This document shows, piece after piece, positions 49,835 to 62,473 of a DNA stretch of 64,000 nucleotides. The notes under the pieces were generated by a model that was not told the DNA's origin, made no database searches, and saw only the letters and a list, made by a program, of their open reading frames with translations. Within the stretch, counting starts at the first letter, position 1, and every line of letters starts with the position of its first letter. The stretch lies in NCBI GenBank assembly GCA_036874045.1, contig CM072344.1, positions 8,218,501-8,282,500 on the forward strand. The letters are read 5' to 3'. The stretch is from Cymodocea nodosa (taxonomy: Eukaryota; Streptophyta; Magnoliopsida; Alismatales; Cymodoceaceae). The translations under genes were made by a program, and so were the position numbers.

Positions 49835-50567
49835 AACTGCTTCTGCTTAGATGATTGGTTGGATCTCCTTCATTCATATCAACAATGGTGATTTCTTATT
49901 CTTGCCATGAGTGAATTCCTACGTGATACGTGCAATCGTGGCTTTCCTTCGAATGTCCTATTTCTACAACTGCTATAGTGGCATATTAGCAAATATATGG
50001 TCATGGAGTTACAGATAACTCAACGGACTTACTTCATTGATTTAACTATAAAACACATGCAGTAAAGAAATAACCTATAAGCTACTAACACAACACGTTA
50101 CCTTAGTGTATATTCAAGTAACTCAATGCATATAGTTATGCCAACTTAACGAGTTAAACATGTGCATCTCACGTGATATAATAAAGCATTTAAATTCAAC
50201 ACGTGCACAATTCTAACTTAACGAGTTCAAATGTACAACTTACGATTTTTACTCACTAACTCAATGAGTTGTTACTATGTACCTAAATATTCTTTAAGCG
50301 TTTAACACATAATTGTCCGGTACTTTAAATATAACTCTATGAAATAACAGAAAATTCAGATACTTAAGAATTAAGAACCTGTAATTTACTAACAGTTCAG
50401 AAATGTACTAAATTAACGTTAATTCCTTGAAATTATGCAGATTCTTTCATTAAAGCATATAACAGTGCAATTATAACATAATGACTTAATTCTTATATGA
50501 TAAGCTAAATATTATGCAATTAACCATCATTTAACCCTTAATATTATGTACTTTTTCATTCTAAACA
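49835..50567 (-). repeat. D 3' LTR, proximal part
   Basis: The reverse complement matches the first 730 bases of the N LTR; TGTTTAGAATG-like bases start at 50567 on the minus strand. The bases after it are the polypurine tract on the minus strand (GTATGGGGGAAG). Confidence 0.9.
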
Positions 50568-52421
50568 CTTCCCCCATACTTAAATTTTGCTAGTCCCTTA
50601 GCAAACTAAGATCTAACTTGTTGGTCTTTCTAAAGTTGCTAGAATTAATTCTTCATTTTGTTCTTCTTCAGAATACATAAATTTAGATTACTATATAGAT
50701 ATTCTGTATTTTTTAGTAACCTATTTTAACATTGTTTTCTCCTCTTCAACCTGCAAATATATTTAAAACATATGTAAATTACATACAAAATATATTAGCA
50801 TCACATAGGTGTTAATTATATTATCATTTTTTCTTCTTTTCAGCATCTATTATCTTGAATTTTCCAATATGATTTCCAGAATAAATTTCAACTACATACG
50901 AATCAAAACACAATCCAATTCAATATGATTAAAACAAATAGAATAAAGAATTGTATCTCAAATAAACAACTTCAAAAGTCTATTCTAGATTCATACTTCA
51001 ATAATCTTAGATAATAGAAAATATACTTGATTCAAAAGATATTTGTATTTCACAAAACACTTTTATGTTGTCAGAATAGTATATGCATATTTGTACTTTA
51101 AAAGTTAATTTGAAAAGCTTGAATCATACAAGAGCTTTTTAGTGTACCCATGTATCGAGCTTTCAGTCAACAATCCCAAATTTGATGAGAATCTTAGGTT
51201 GCCAAATTTAAAGAGTCATTTTTCAGGTCAACAATCCTTACATACTTATTTGCTCAAGTACAAAAGGCTCGTGATTAAACAAGTTAATAAACTCTCAAAG
51301 TTTTTCTCTTTTTTCCTTTTTCCTTTTTTTTTCTTTTCAACACAGTATATATATGTATTTCATTAATACAGATGCAAAAAAGACAAATCTCATATAATAT
51401 TGCTTCTATTATTTACTGAAAATATGAATCCATATCAATAAGCACATACTTTTTCTGTAGTTTAATAAGATCTACACATAAATCATTCTACAAGTTTAAT
51501 CAATCAAATTAAATGTATCCTTGATCATATGTATTTCATTTAAACCAAAAATCAACATTTCAGCTCTTTCAGAATTTCAGATAATTTACTGAGTTTCAGT
51601 TAAGCATTTTAATTTCTTTTTAAAATCATGAAACTGTTAAACTCTTAAAATTCAGCAAAAACAAAAGATACTATATCTAGATTTGTATGAATAGTAAAAT
51701 TTTGTAGCATCTTATATAAGATTCTCAATATAACATTCAAGCAGTTATAGTTCTTAAAAATTTTACAGTCTCAATTATCGTATAGTTACAGCAAATTTAT
51801 AAAAAATTTTCAATTTCCACAGAACTTTTCAACACCATTCTAATTCCTCTAATTAACAAAATTACATGGATTTTAATCTAATTACCTCCCCCCATACCTA
51901 CATTTTGCATTGTCCTCAATGTAAAAGATTTTAGGGACTTAGCACAGTAAATGTTAGTAGGGAGGAATATTGTTTCGTTGACTTAGCACCTAACTCGACA
52001 AACTTAATTCCTTGAGTTAATGAATAATTCTACTAACTAAGTTTAAATGTAAATTTAGGATAAGTAATCAATTACATACCTTGTCCTTTTGTATCTCCTT
52101 CATTATCTTCCAACTTTTGATTCTGAAAAACTTTTCATTCAAAAATAAAAGCAGAATATATAACAAAATAACAAAACATAAATTATTAAATCAGTGTCTT
52201 GTGTGGAACCCAGACTCTTATGCCTTTGGTGGCTCACAAGCAAGCTAGTTGGTTTCCCAGAATAGATATCAACAAACTGGATTGATATTTTATTTTTTTT
52301 CTTTTTTTTATAAAATAAAACTAAAACTAAAATTTTTTTCTTTTCTTTTTCTTTTTTCTAAAACTAAATGCAAAATACCCACAACATTAAAATTACAAAA
52401 TCACAGTTTAAGAACATGATT
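50568..52421 (-). other. 3' region of D with the end of its F-box gene
   Basis: It aligns in reverse with N's 38597-40387, including both purine tracts (50568-50582 and about 51887-51900). The last 15 bases (52407-52421) are the stop codon region of the F-box gene, which is broken by F and resumes at 61216. Confidence 0.85.
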
Positions 52422-53621
52422 TGTAGGATCGTCTATATCATAAGAGGGGGTTGAATTGTGTCTTTAATAATTAAATACTAGCGGATAAAACAAGAGCACA
52501 AAACACTCGTAAATGAAATTCTATTCTTTATTTAAAAACAAAATTTACAATATCTTTTCAGCTCAATTCCCTTTTTGAAGGTTTTGATACAGTAATGTTT
52601 GATATACAATTCAAATAGAAAAACAAAGCTCTTATTCAAAACTAATTTTGAATTGTATAAAACCTGATCTGTATGCACACATCTTCTTTCTTTCTTTCTC
52701 TTTGCTCAGCTTCTGTACCTCTTCTTCTCCAGTTGTCGAATTTCTAGATTTCTTACGTTTGCAGCTCCTTTTTTGAAATTGCTTGGAATTCCAAACTTCT
52801 TCTGATGTTGAACTTTTTAGAATATGAATATTCAAACTTAACCTTTCAGTTAGGGATCCAAATTGAATATTCAGACTTGGTTTTCGAGATTGGGATCCCC
52901 TACTATAATGTAGCTCGTACTCTCTATTTGTAGTCGAACTCTATTGTCTTTCACGTTCAGCATGTTCATCCACTTGATCCACAATCCATAATCCATAATC
53001 CATAATCCACGTACTAATTTTCTCTTTAATCCAAATTACTATCATTTTGAGTTTCCACGATCTCCACTCATAGAAACATCAAAACTTTATCTTCCTAGAG
53101 TTTTGTAGAATATCTTCTAAGTCTTCGATTTAGTCGAACACTTATCCTTTAAGTCCTGTAAAAACTTGAACACTTATCCTTTAACTCTTCGAGTTTTTGC
53201 ACTTGTAAAACACATGACTAAACAAAGAAACTTATCTAGTCGTTAGTCCTTTTATAAAACTCGAACAGTTATCTATCCATGCATATAAAAACTCAAACAG
53301 TTATTTAACTATTCGATTTTTCATTACTGAACGCACATGGAAAATACGTGACAACTTAAAACATTAAAAACACACGTGTAGATAACTTAACTATACAAGT
53401 TTTTAACATAAAGTATTTGACAAAAACAAGACGTTAACTATCCAAAAGTTTAACTATTGCAAATCTAACTCTTAGGAAATCTTTAATTTATTTGACATAA
53501 AAATGAAACTTTTCGATAATCTGTTAACTATTATACTTAGAGAAATATACTTAGAGAATATTATGTAGACTTATTTAAAAACGTTAATAAAGCATATATC
53601 ATCAAAATTGAATGCCTAACA
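52422..53621 (-). repeat. 3' LTR of F
   Basis: It runs from TGTAGGATCG to TGCCTAACA and aligns with S1's LTR. Hairpin-like AACTCTTCGAGTT and ACTCGAACAGTTA phrases occur at 53180-53470. Confidence 0.9.
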
Positions 53622-53945
53622 ATCTCCCCATTTTTGATGATGTCAAAACCTAATAAGTCACATAATTTATATCTCCCCATTTTTGGCATTATAAAAAAGT
53701 AAACAAACTATTTTCTCCCACTTTAGGAAGTTAAGCAAGTAAAATGTAAGGAAGGAAATCTTACTAAGTATATATTAATCAAAATGATAGTTTCAAACAT
53801 ACATAAAATTTATGGATTAAGCATAAACTGTTTAAACATAAACTGTGAAAAATAATCACATAATATTAAAATCAATAAACAGTTGACATAATAGTTTTGG
53901 TTACAAATTACAAAAAATAAATCATGTAATGCATAATTTGTATAA
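53622..53945 (-). other. Polypurine tract and 3' noncoding region of F
   Basis: The polypurine tract lies at 53622-53636 and a second purine tract near 53672-53684, as in S1. The rest is AT-rich without a gene. Confidence 0.65.
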
Positions 53946-55961
53946 TCACAAGCCTCTTTGTCTTCGAAAAATATCAATCAGAGTATTTGAAATTTTCTTT
54001 GCAATTTTTGTACTAACTCTATTTATCTAATCAAGTAATGCTTGATCTAAGTCATTTTCAGAAACTTGTGATGGTTGTAAAAATTCAGTATGTATGTCTG
54101 TATCTATACATGTATGTATTTCTATATGTATACCTTGTTGTATATCTATATGTATATCTTGTTGTATATCTATATGTTGCTGTGTTTTTGTAAATTGTGT
54201 GGATTGTTGCTATTGCTGTTGTGATTGTGTTTGCCGATCCTGTTGTTGTTGTTGTCTGAGGACAGGTGTATCTACTTCCTGGTATTTTTGGAGTTCCTTT
54301 GCAAAGAAAGATCTTGATTTTAATCTTTTCTATGGCCAATGTGTAATATCTATTTGACTTGCCACAATTTTTAAAATCGTATCACCATAAAATAATTTAC
54401 TCTGCAAATGTAAGATATGAGAAACAAAAATATCATACCAGTTCACCTGTATATGGTTTGTTAATGCATATGTAGCATAAAGACAACATCTGCCAACTTT
54501 TGCCCCATGACCAAACCTCTGAAACAATGTAGCATGCAATATTTTTGCAATAAAACGTGCTTGGCCATTTAAGTCATTTAGTAATGTCAATGGTTTGTTG
54601 GCAGTTGGATCTTTGGCTAAACTTGTAATGTCCCATCCCAATCGATAAACCTGTTTTCTTTCTAATAATTTAACTCCATTTTTCAGACCAAGTACCTGAT
54701 GAAGTAAATCTGGAGTTAAATATATGTAATTGTCTTGTATATTAGAAACATGAATACCTTCTTCCACTATTAAGTTTGAGTAAAAAAACTGATAAGTTTG
54801 GGTATAACAAGATGGCCTAGCTGTTGTGGAAGTAGAGTCAACAAGCCTTGAAATTCAAACAGTTCTTGTATGTGTGCCATCCCTTCAAACTTAACTGGTC
54901 TTGAATATAAAACTGTAAAAGTTTTATATGTCTGAAATTTGTCATAACAGGAATTATTTCTGAACCATAATAGTGTATTTTCATCTAAACTTTGTTCAGG
55001 ATTAGGTATTTTCCTGTCATGATGTTTTGAAATGGGACTTGTTTCAAAATTATTAGCAGTATCTAAATTTAGAGATCTTTTAGAACTGGTGTAATTGCCA
55101 TCAAAACTATTATAAATGTCTGAAGTATCTAGTATTGTTGTATCAATAATCCACTGAAATTATTGCATGTGTTCTTTTGGAAACATTTCATTAGCAACAG
55201 TCTTTGTAATAATCTGTATATCAACAACATGTATATCTATATTTGATCTATACAACTGTCTCTATATGAAAGAATGTTCTATATCTGTCTGTGGAATAGA
55301 ATCATCCTGTATTTCTGAAATTTGTATACGTGAGACATTAGTAGTATCATATTCTATTTGAAACTGTGTATGTTGTTGATTATATACATTTATCAACAAG
55401 TATACTATATATTGTAACAAACATAACCATATATATAAAGTGTAGTATAAGCAACTGTACCAAAATTCAAAAGTCTTTGTTCGAGATACAATAAGAGGAA
55501 GAATATCTGTACATTCCTCTTTAGATGAAATATCTTCAAAATTCATAGACTCAGTGTCTATGTCATCAAAGATATAATCAAATTGTATATCATCTGTATA
55601 TGTATTATCAAAATTTCCTACATGCTCTCTTTCCGTAGGAAAAGAATGTGTGCTTGCAGCATTGTGTAAAAAACTGTCCATTGTCTGAAAGGATACATTA
55701 TGCACTAATGTGACATAATACATTAGAGTATATGCTTGTAAGCCAATATTTGTCACATCTACTGGGATTCTTGACAAAAATGTCTGTCCAGCTTCTACAA
55801 TGGAGCATAGTTTTCCATTTTTCACTAATTCTTCTTTTTGCTGCAATATTCCTTGTACACCTAGAGTAGATGTCGTTGATTTCACTTTGTATTTTCTGAA
55901 TTTCTAGCTCTCTTTTCTGCACTTTTGTCATTCTACCACATACTCTTCCACGTCTTGACAT
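53946..55961 (-). pseudogene. Accessory ORF of F
   Basis: The start MSRRGRVCGRMTKVQ leads to a long variable middle (frame change near 55870), including a hydrophobic stretch (about 55380-55470) that could span a membrane. The conserved globular domain follows at 54767-54330 (LTPDLLHQVLGLKNG, ARFIAKILHATLFQRFG, NHIQVNWYDIFVSHIL, LQSKLFYGDTI). Then come a QQQ-rich tail encoded by TGTATATCT-type repeats and the ending RRQRGL. It is homologous to the accessory genes of S1, H, N and C. Its place between pol and 3' LTR is that of the SIRE envelope-like gene, but I see no signal peptide or fusion motif and do not call it an envelope. Confidence 0.7.
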
Positions 55962-57959
55962 TGTCGATTAATCTTCGCTTTCCACTATAGAACTTAGTGG
56001 AAGTAAAGATTGTGAAGCTAGGGTTTTACCAAGGTAGAAACACGAAAGGTTGTTAGTAAAACATTTATAACTCTTTGAGTTTATAAACGGATAAACGGAT
56101 TCAATCATTGAAATCATAAATATAAGATTCGTTACTGATAAATAACTCGAGTGCTTGCAATAACTGTATAAGTTTTACATCCAACAATTACAGAATACTT
56201 AGCGTAACTGTTCATATAAAGAAAATAACTTCAAGCTAAGTGAAAAGTGAGAAAACTCGAAGACTTATGATAACTATTCAAGTTTTGTGAGTAGTAAAGC
56301 ACATAAGTATGTGACAAACAAGAATAGTTATTGTTAGAGATTAAGTCTTTCAAAAAAAATATAATAATATTAAGTTAACTGTTCGAGTTTCTCGAATGTA
56401 TAGGTGTGAAAGTTGTAGAGTTAAACATAATTGTTCGAGTTTCAACTGAGACATTATAAAGCAGTGAAATTCAACACGTGCACAATTTGAACTTAAGGTG
56501 TTTAGAAAGTTTCGGAGACTTATAAACTTAACTATCCGATGCTCAGGTGCATTTTAGAGAGTTACAGATAACCTTCCGAAAGATAACTTAAGTCAATCTT
56601 CCAGATCACGACACATGTACTTAAGTAGTTTTATAATAAAGAGATGTTTCAGATAGTTACAAATCTAACTTTTCGATGCCTAGATGCATTTCGGAGAGTT
56701 ACAGATAACTTACCGAAAATCCACTTAAGTCATGCATTATGGTTTCGACACGTGTACTTCAGGAAATAATAAAATAGTCTATTGAAAGTTTTAAAACACA
56801 ACTGTCCGATACTTGCAATATAACTTGCTGAAACAATAGAAAATTCGAATACTTAAGAATTAAAAAACCTGCAAGTCACCAACAGTTCAGAAATGTACTT
56901 AATTAAAGTGTATTTCCTGAAATTATGTAGATTCTTTCATGAAAACATATAATAGTTCGTAAGAGATGAATTATTATACGAGAAATTGCCCCCCCTACAT
57001 AAATGTAGTATAAAGAATCTATCGCGTACTTAATCTGGGCTGCCAAGCCCTAAGTAGATTTGGCTTTAAAAGGTCAAATAGCTTACTTAAAGAGGATGCT
57101 AAGCCTTAAATAGATTTGAGTCTCTTTTTTTTTTTTTTAATTTGAATTAAATATAGAAATAAGTAGTAGAGTTAACAATTTAGACTTTCTGGCTTTTATC
57201 TTATTTAGTTTACAAAAGAAAATTCATAGAGATATACCTTTAGGAACTTAAAATAATTCAATAATGAGTACACAAACTTAAGACAATAAATATCGTACAT
57301 TATGTGTAAAGAGTGGATAATAACAAAAAAAAAACAAGGATTACATGCATAGATTATGGCAAGATTGTTATAACACCTTGAAAGATAAATTAAGCTTGAG
57401 TACATTGCCCCATTTTTGTTTTTGTTTTGTTGTTTTTTTCTTAAATTTTGTTTTTATAAATATACTTTATGCATTACCTCCCACAATATCATCTTTTTAC
57501 GTGACCACAATCCCTTACTTAGGGGAAAGATAACCAGTTACTCAATGACAAGTGAGAACAGATAATTTTTTTTTTTAAAATATAATCTGAATTACTTGCA
57601 AAATGAGTTTTCAGTCAACACATCCCAAACCAGTTGGTTTAAGTGACTAGGGTTTAGGATCCCCTAATGGACTTAATTACTCAAGTAATTGCAAAGAAAA
57701 AAGAAATAAACAGTAGATTTAAATTAAAGGCAACCGCAAGACTTAATTTTTCTAATAGAATGTTAATAACTTTCCTTTAATAAAAAGTACATACTTTCTA
57801 TGTATTTTCCTATTAAAATCTCTGTAATAGCATATACATAAGTAACTAAAATACAGTTGGCACTCACATTGAATCAATTTAACTTTCCTTAAGTAACTTT
57901 TTCTGAATTTTTCTTAAATAAATTGATTTCAGTAAAACTCAGAATTTCAAAAATTCTTA
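55962..57959. other. Noncoding region of F between accessory ORF and K
   Basis: It aligns with S1 8379-10090 but has an extra stretch (56460-56960) with CGGAGAGTTACAGATAAC and CACACGTG phrases like those of the M1 and Athila LTRs. Hairpins with AAACTCGAA/TTCAAGTTTT arms lie near 56255-56286. No gene is visible. Confidence 0.6.
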
Positions 57960-58869
57960 TGATGTGTGTGTCTTCCATCAAGTATATGTATGTGTCTTTG
58001 TATATGGTTGTATTTCTTTGATAATTTGTACAGGGGCAAACTTGTCTTTTGGGTATCACCAACTGTTGCCCCTATATATGTAAGGGGTCATCCACGTCCA
58101 AGGGATGCCATACCAAACCATCCCTTGATTTCGTTCTCCCCCTTCTTTGTACCAGCAACCATACAGCAAGGAATCACGATAGATTGGTCACCCGTGGACG
58201 TACCCATGTTGGAGAACCACATAAATTTGTTGTTCTTCGAATTCTCCACTTCAATCCTCTCTCCACGTAGATCTCTTCTCCATGCCACCCCTAGATGCTC
58301 CACGTTTGTTTGATCTTTCTGCACAACAACTGATATTAGAGCCGGGTTGGACATCTCCGGGTTTGCATCTAAAATTTCGAAGAGATTGATCAAGGTTCAA
58401 GCCATTTCCGCAAGGATATCCCCCATTGCCATAACTGCCATCGTCGTCGGCACCAGTCTGCACACTCCGACGCCAAGTTGTGCGCCTTACTCGTCCGTGC
58501 TCTATTGTGTCTTAAATTTTGAGGACGTGTAGTAAGCTTCCTGAAATTCCTTCCTTTAAAATTTCATGGTCAGAAGTTTTGTATTCAAAGAGATACAGCA
58601 GGAGGCGTCTAGCTAGGGCACAGTAGTTTTCTAGACGAGTGACTCTTCGATTGTTGGATTTTGGGCATTTTGTGATTGTGGTTTAGTGCGAGTATTTGCT
58701 ACTGTTTTGTGCTAAGTAGTGTGCTTGGCTTGTGGCTGATTGCATTTCATTGAAATTAGTAGTTTCAGCAGCATATTGTTGTTGAGATATTGCTTGCTAT
58801 TGTGTACCTTGCCGTAGAATTGTGTTTGTTGAAATCACATTGTATCTTGTGTGTATTGCTGGTTGTTTG
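57960..58869 (+). mobile_element. K: 5' fragment of a Tork/Tnt1-like element
   Basis: It comprises an LTR (57960-58328, 369 bp), a primer site (58331-58342, TGATATTAGAGC, two mismatches) and the leader. It is homologous to A's 17949-17020 but in plus orientation. It stops just before the gag start codon, where F's gag follows. TCTTA at 57955-57959 is the candidate left target copy; no right copy can be tested. Confidence 0.85.
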
Positions 58870-60452
58870 CTGTAGAATATTGCAGTACCATCATGCAATA
58901 TATAATTTTCAGAAGATGCATCGTGTAAACCAATACCATGTTTTTCTACATTTGATATTTTACTACTAAGTTCATTTGTTATAGTTTGACTATTATTCCA
59001 TTTACTTAATATAGCCTTTTGATCGCAGACTTTAATCTTTAACACATCAATTTCTGAATTTAAATCAATAATAGTTAGTTCTAGTTTTTCAATTCCACAT
59101 ATCATTTTCTTCTTATCAGCAATTAAATTTTCACAATCAACATGCAATTTTCTTTCTATAGCAGTGAACTTTAAAATTTCCTATGCATGCCTTTGATTTT
59201 CTTCTTTAAATTTATTCAACGTAGAGTTCAGAAAATCAATCTTATTTTCAGATTCATATAGCATTTTCCTAGTGTCCTTTCTTTCTATTTTGACTTTCTT
59301 ATATTTTCTGGCCAGTTTATTGTATTCAACAAGTAATCCATCAAAACTATCAAAATTAGCATTTTGATCAGAGGATACCACATTGGATTTTGCCATAAAG
59401 CATACATTTGCCAGATTTTCTTCTGAATCTGATGTTGATGAGGATTCATTGTCTGATGTTGAATCCGTTGTTTCTTCACTTTGTGAAGCTGAAGAGTCAT
59501 CCCATGTCACTTTAAGCGCCCTTCTCTTTCTGAATTTCTTATTCCTGAAATTCTTCCTTAAATTCTTCTTATCTTTGTTGAGAGGACAATCAGTTTGAAA
59601 GTGACCCGACCTGTTGCACTTATAGCATATACTTTTGTCTTTCGTGAATGACCTCTTCTCCATATCTCTAGATGTCTTTGCTGACTTGAAGTTCCTGCAT
59701 TTCTTCAATAGATTTCTAAATTTTCTGGTGAACAATAGTAAATCATCGTTAGAATCACTAGTGACTTCTAAGACTTTATCAACCTGAAAAGCCAGATCCC
59801 TTCTAGGATTTTTCCCTTTTGGATCTAAATGTTGTACTTCATAGGCTGTTAGATTTCCTATGAGATCATCGAGAGTATATGTATTTAAGTCTTTGGACTC
59901 TTCAATAGATGTTGTCTTTTGAGCCCAAATTTTAGTTAAAGATCTAATGATCTTTTTTACCAAGTCTTTTTCTTTGAATTTCTTGCCTAAAGATTTTAAT
60001 GAATTTACAATCTCAAGAAAACGGGAAAACATGTCAGAGATACATTCATTTTCATGCAATTTAAAAAGCTCATATTTATGTACTAACATATTGATCTTAG
60101 ATTTCTTGACCTGATTAGTACCTTCGTTGGCAACTTTTAATGCATGCCATATCTCATATGCAGTTTGATATGTAGAAACTTTATTAAATTGATCATGAGA
60201 TAAAGCACAAAACAAGATGTTTAAACCTTTAGCATTCAGTGTCATTCGCTCCTTTTCATCAAAAGTCCAAGTATCATATGGACTCGTAAGGAACACTATA
60301 GGATTGCTAATTATATGTCATAGTTTGAAATCAATTGACTGAAAGAATATTTTCATCCTATATTTCCAATAGTCATAATTGCTACCTTCGAACATAGGAG
60401 GACGATTAGTGGTCTGTCCTTCAGTCATAACTAAGATTCCAGTATTATCCAT
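58870..60452 (-). pseudogene. SIRE-type gag of F
   Basis: One frame from MDNTGILVMTEGQTTNRPP at 60452 has the copia gag domain (to about 59870), a CCHC zinc knuckle (CYKCNRSGHFQTDC, about 59590-59630, intact), an acidic serine-rich segment and a coiled coil. Stops are visible near 60317 and 59182. It ends at the junction with K, so protease and pol are missing. Confidence 0.88.
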
Positions 60453-60602
60453 TTAAATAGATAATCTGAAGTAAATGACAGGAAAAATTGATTCCTAAAT
60501 AGAGAAATGAAGGCTTTTCGGATGCTTTAAACAATTTAAGTGCATTGATACTAGTTGTAGCAAAGCGTAGTAAATTCAAAAAAGAAGAAGTGAAAAACAG
60601 AA

Positions 60603-60614
60603 GCTCTGATACCA
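60603..60614 (-). other. tRNA-Met primer binding site of F
   Basis: The minus strand reads TGGTATCAGAGC, a perfect 12-base match to the initiator tRNA-Met complement. Confidence 0.92.
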
Positions 60615-60783
60615 GTTGTAGATAATGCTACACAATTTTACTTTTTGCTGAACCATGACACTAAAGAATTACCTAACAATTGATAAGTGCCACTGCCTAA
60701 TAGATATTTAAAAATTCGTTTCACAACCAGTAGGTGTGATTCCTTAGGATTAGATAGATATGTAGTACAAGTACACACACTAA
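60615..60783 (-). pseudogene. SIRE RNase H fragment replacing part of F's LTR
   Basis: The sequence matches S1's RNase H region (10536-10810) with an internal deletion. It begins at a shared CAGTTGTAGATAATGCTAC-like stretch, so the join is at a short homology between F's primer-site end and the RNase H sequence. Confidence 0.8.
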
Positions 60784-61215
60784 AGAAAGAAACTTATCTA
60801 GTCGTTAGTCCTTTTATAAAACTCGAACAGTTATCTATCCATGCATATAAAAACTCAAATAGTTATCTAACTATTCGATTTTTCATTATCGAACGCACAT
60901 GGAAAATACGTGACAACTTAAAACATTAAAAACACACGTGCAGATAACTTAACTATATGAGTTTTTAACATAAAGTATTCGACAAAAATGAGACGTTAAC
61001 TATCCGAAAGTTTAACTATCCGAAACGTTAACTATCTGAAAATTTAACTATTGCAAATGTAACTCTTCGGAAATCTTTAATTTATCCGACATAAAAATGA
61101 AATTTTCTGATAATCTGTTAACTATTATACTTAGAGAAATATACTTAGAGAATATTATGTAGACTTATTTAAAAACATTAATAAAGCATATATCATCAAA
61201 ATTAAATACCTAACA
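60784..61215 (-). repeat. 5' LTR of F, remaining part
   Basis: It matches the last 410 bases of F's 3' LTR (53216-53621) and ends CCTAACA. The first 790 bases of this LTR are gone. Confidence 0.88.
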
Positions 61216-61325
61216 TGATTGAAAAGTAGTAACAAATGGAATAAATGTGTTAATCCATGCAAAGTTTTTAGGCATAATTCTTCTTGCTATTAATTCTATT
61301 TTAATGCAGTCCATTTTCCTTTTTG
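61216..61325 (-). pseudogene. D F-box gene fragment
   Basis: The minus strand encodes the C-terminal residues of the F-box-like protein (MPKNFAWI... in parallel with N's MPKKFAWT). It aligns with N 38505-38605 and restarts exactly after F's target copy. It is cut at about 61325 by G's LTR. Confidence 0.8.
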
Positions 61326-62354
61326 TGGATACTTTCTTGATGTTGAGTCGATTCCGAGCCAAATATGGTGCCTAACAACCACTATGAGGAGTGATCGCGT
61401 CACAAGAAGAGAAGCCATTTTCACCAAGCACCAACTCATATCTTAAGAGATCGTAAAGCTTCTAGCCTTGGTTTCGAGTTGATGCCAGTATACTAAAGAG
61501 GAGATCATCTTGCAATTCTGTACTCACGATTCTATAGGGAGAGGAGATAGGATTGTAAGTGATTAAGTTTTCAGTGGTGTAATCGTGTTGCATGTAGTGA
61601 TGAAAGTTTTTATTATCAATAGAGATTTTTACATTTCACCTTTTATTCATCTTCAGGAACATATCAAAATAAAAATACCAAAAACAACAAATTATCTATG
61701 TTTACATTTAGTATTTAAGTGCTGTATTGTTTGTTTTGTATCGTGATTAATGTTATCATTGTCAGTATTGTGAGTGTTTTATGTTTGTTTGATTCAGAAA
61801 ATAGAAAATAGTTTTACAGTTTACTGAAATTGCTTCGTTCTAGATACTTAAAGATTTCAATGGTTACTATTTGAAATATCTGAATGTTAGTGTTGCTTAA
61901 TGATAAATCTAATATTAACTAGCATTAAAGAGCTTAATTGATGTTATTTACAATCTGTGGAACCACCTAATAGTTGGCCGAATTCCTCTGTAATTAACAA
62001 TATTAAACTGGAAAGATAGGCTCGTGGAGTTAACTTAAGTCCACGAGGTTAGTCCGTTGAGTTAGCCATACCTCCACGAACTTAGTCCATTGTGTTAACT
62101 GTAACTCAAGTGAGTGCTTACTAAACACATAAAGTCCAATATAAAAAAAAACAGAACAATACACAATTCTTACTCAATCTCTGTGGGATTGACCTGTACT
62201 TGCACACAAATACAATATACATTGTGCACTTGTAGTTAAAATACAAATTGGAATTAATATCTAATTTTTGTGAAAGGTTGTTAGTTACTTCTAAAAGTAA
62301 TTATTGATATAAGCATAAAGACAAATTAAACAAGTTTAAAAATAGAAGTTAACA
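61326..62354 (+). repeat. Truncated 5' LTR of Athila element G
   Basis: It matches L's LTR from 1697 to 2711, with the hairpin triple at 62020-62115 and the end GAAGTTAACA at 62354. Confidence 0.85.
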
Positions 62355-62374
62355 AAACATCAATACAAGTTTTC

Positions 62375-62392
62375 TAGCACCGTTGCCGGGGA
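62375..62392 (+). other. tRNA-Asp primer binding site of G
   Basis: TAGCACCGTTGCCGGGGA differs from the tRNA-Asp complement at two positions. Confidence 0.88.
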
Positions 62393-62473
62393 TTGAGAAG
62401 CTAAGCAACTGTGAGTGTTGCTTTGTTTTAATAGCAAGAGGAGTGTTGTGTGTTTTCATCTATAATTGAGAAT

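Larger units (their letters stand above)
52422..61215 (-). mobile_element. F: SIRE-like copia element inserted in D's F-box gene
   Basis: Perfect target copies TGATT lie at 52417-52421 and 61216-61220. On the minus strand F has a rearranged 5' LTR (61215 to 60615), tRNA-Met primer site, gag (60452 to 58870), the K insert, a noncoding region, accessory gene (55961 to 53946), polypurine tract and 3' LTR (53621 to 52422). Protease, integrase, RT and RNase H are missing between gag and the noncoding region, apparently deleted next to K. Confidence 0.9.
11547..61325 (-). mobile_element. D: Athila-type Ty3/gypsy element split by B and F
   Basis: D is minus-strand and survives as three pieces: the 3' part of its 3' LTR (11547-12720); the start of that LTR with a 1.85-kb 3' region (49835-52421); and a 3'-terminal F-box fragment (61216-61325). 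B lies in the LTR with duplication AATTG/AACTG, and F lies in the F-box gene with duplication TGATT on both sides. Beyond 61325 D is cut by element G. The flank at 11542-11546 (TGTGG) would be the target copy in S1. The span given includes the nested elements. Confidence 0.75.

Noticed and set aside
53946..55961. Calling the F accessory gene a true envelope gene
   Set aside because: No signal peptide or cleavage and fusion motifs are visible, and its conserved domain is shared with the antisense gene of N.
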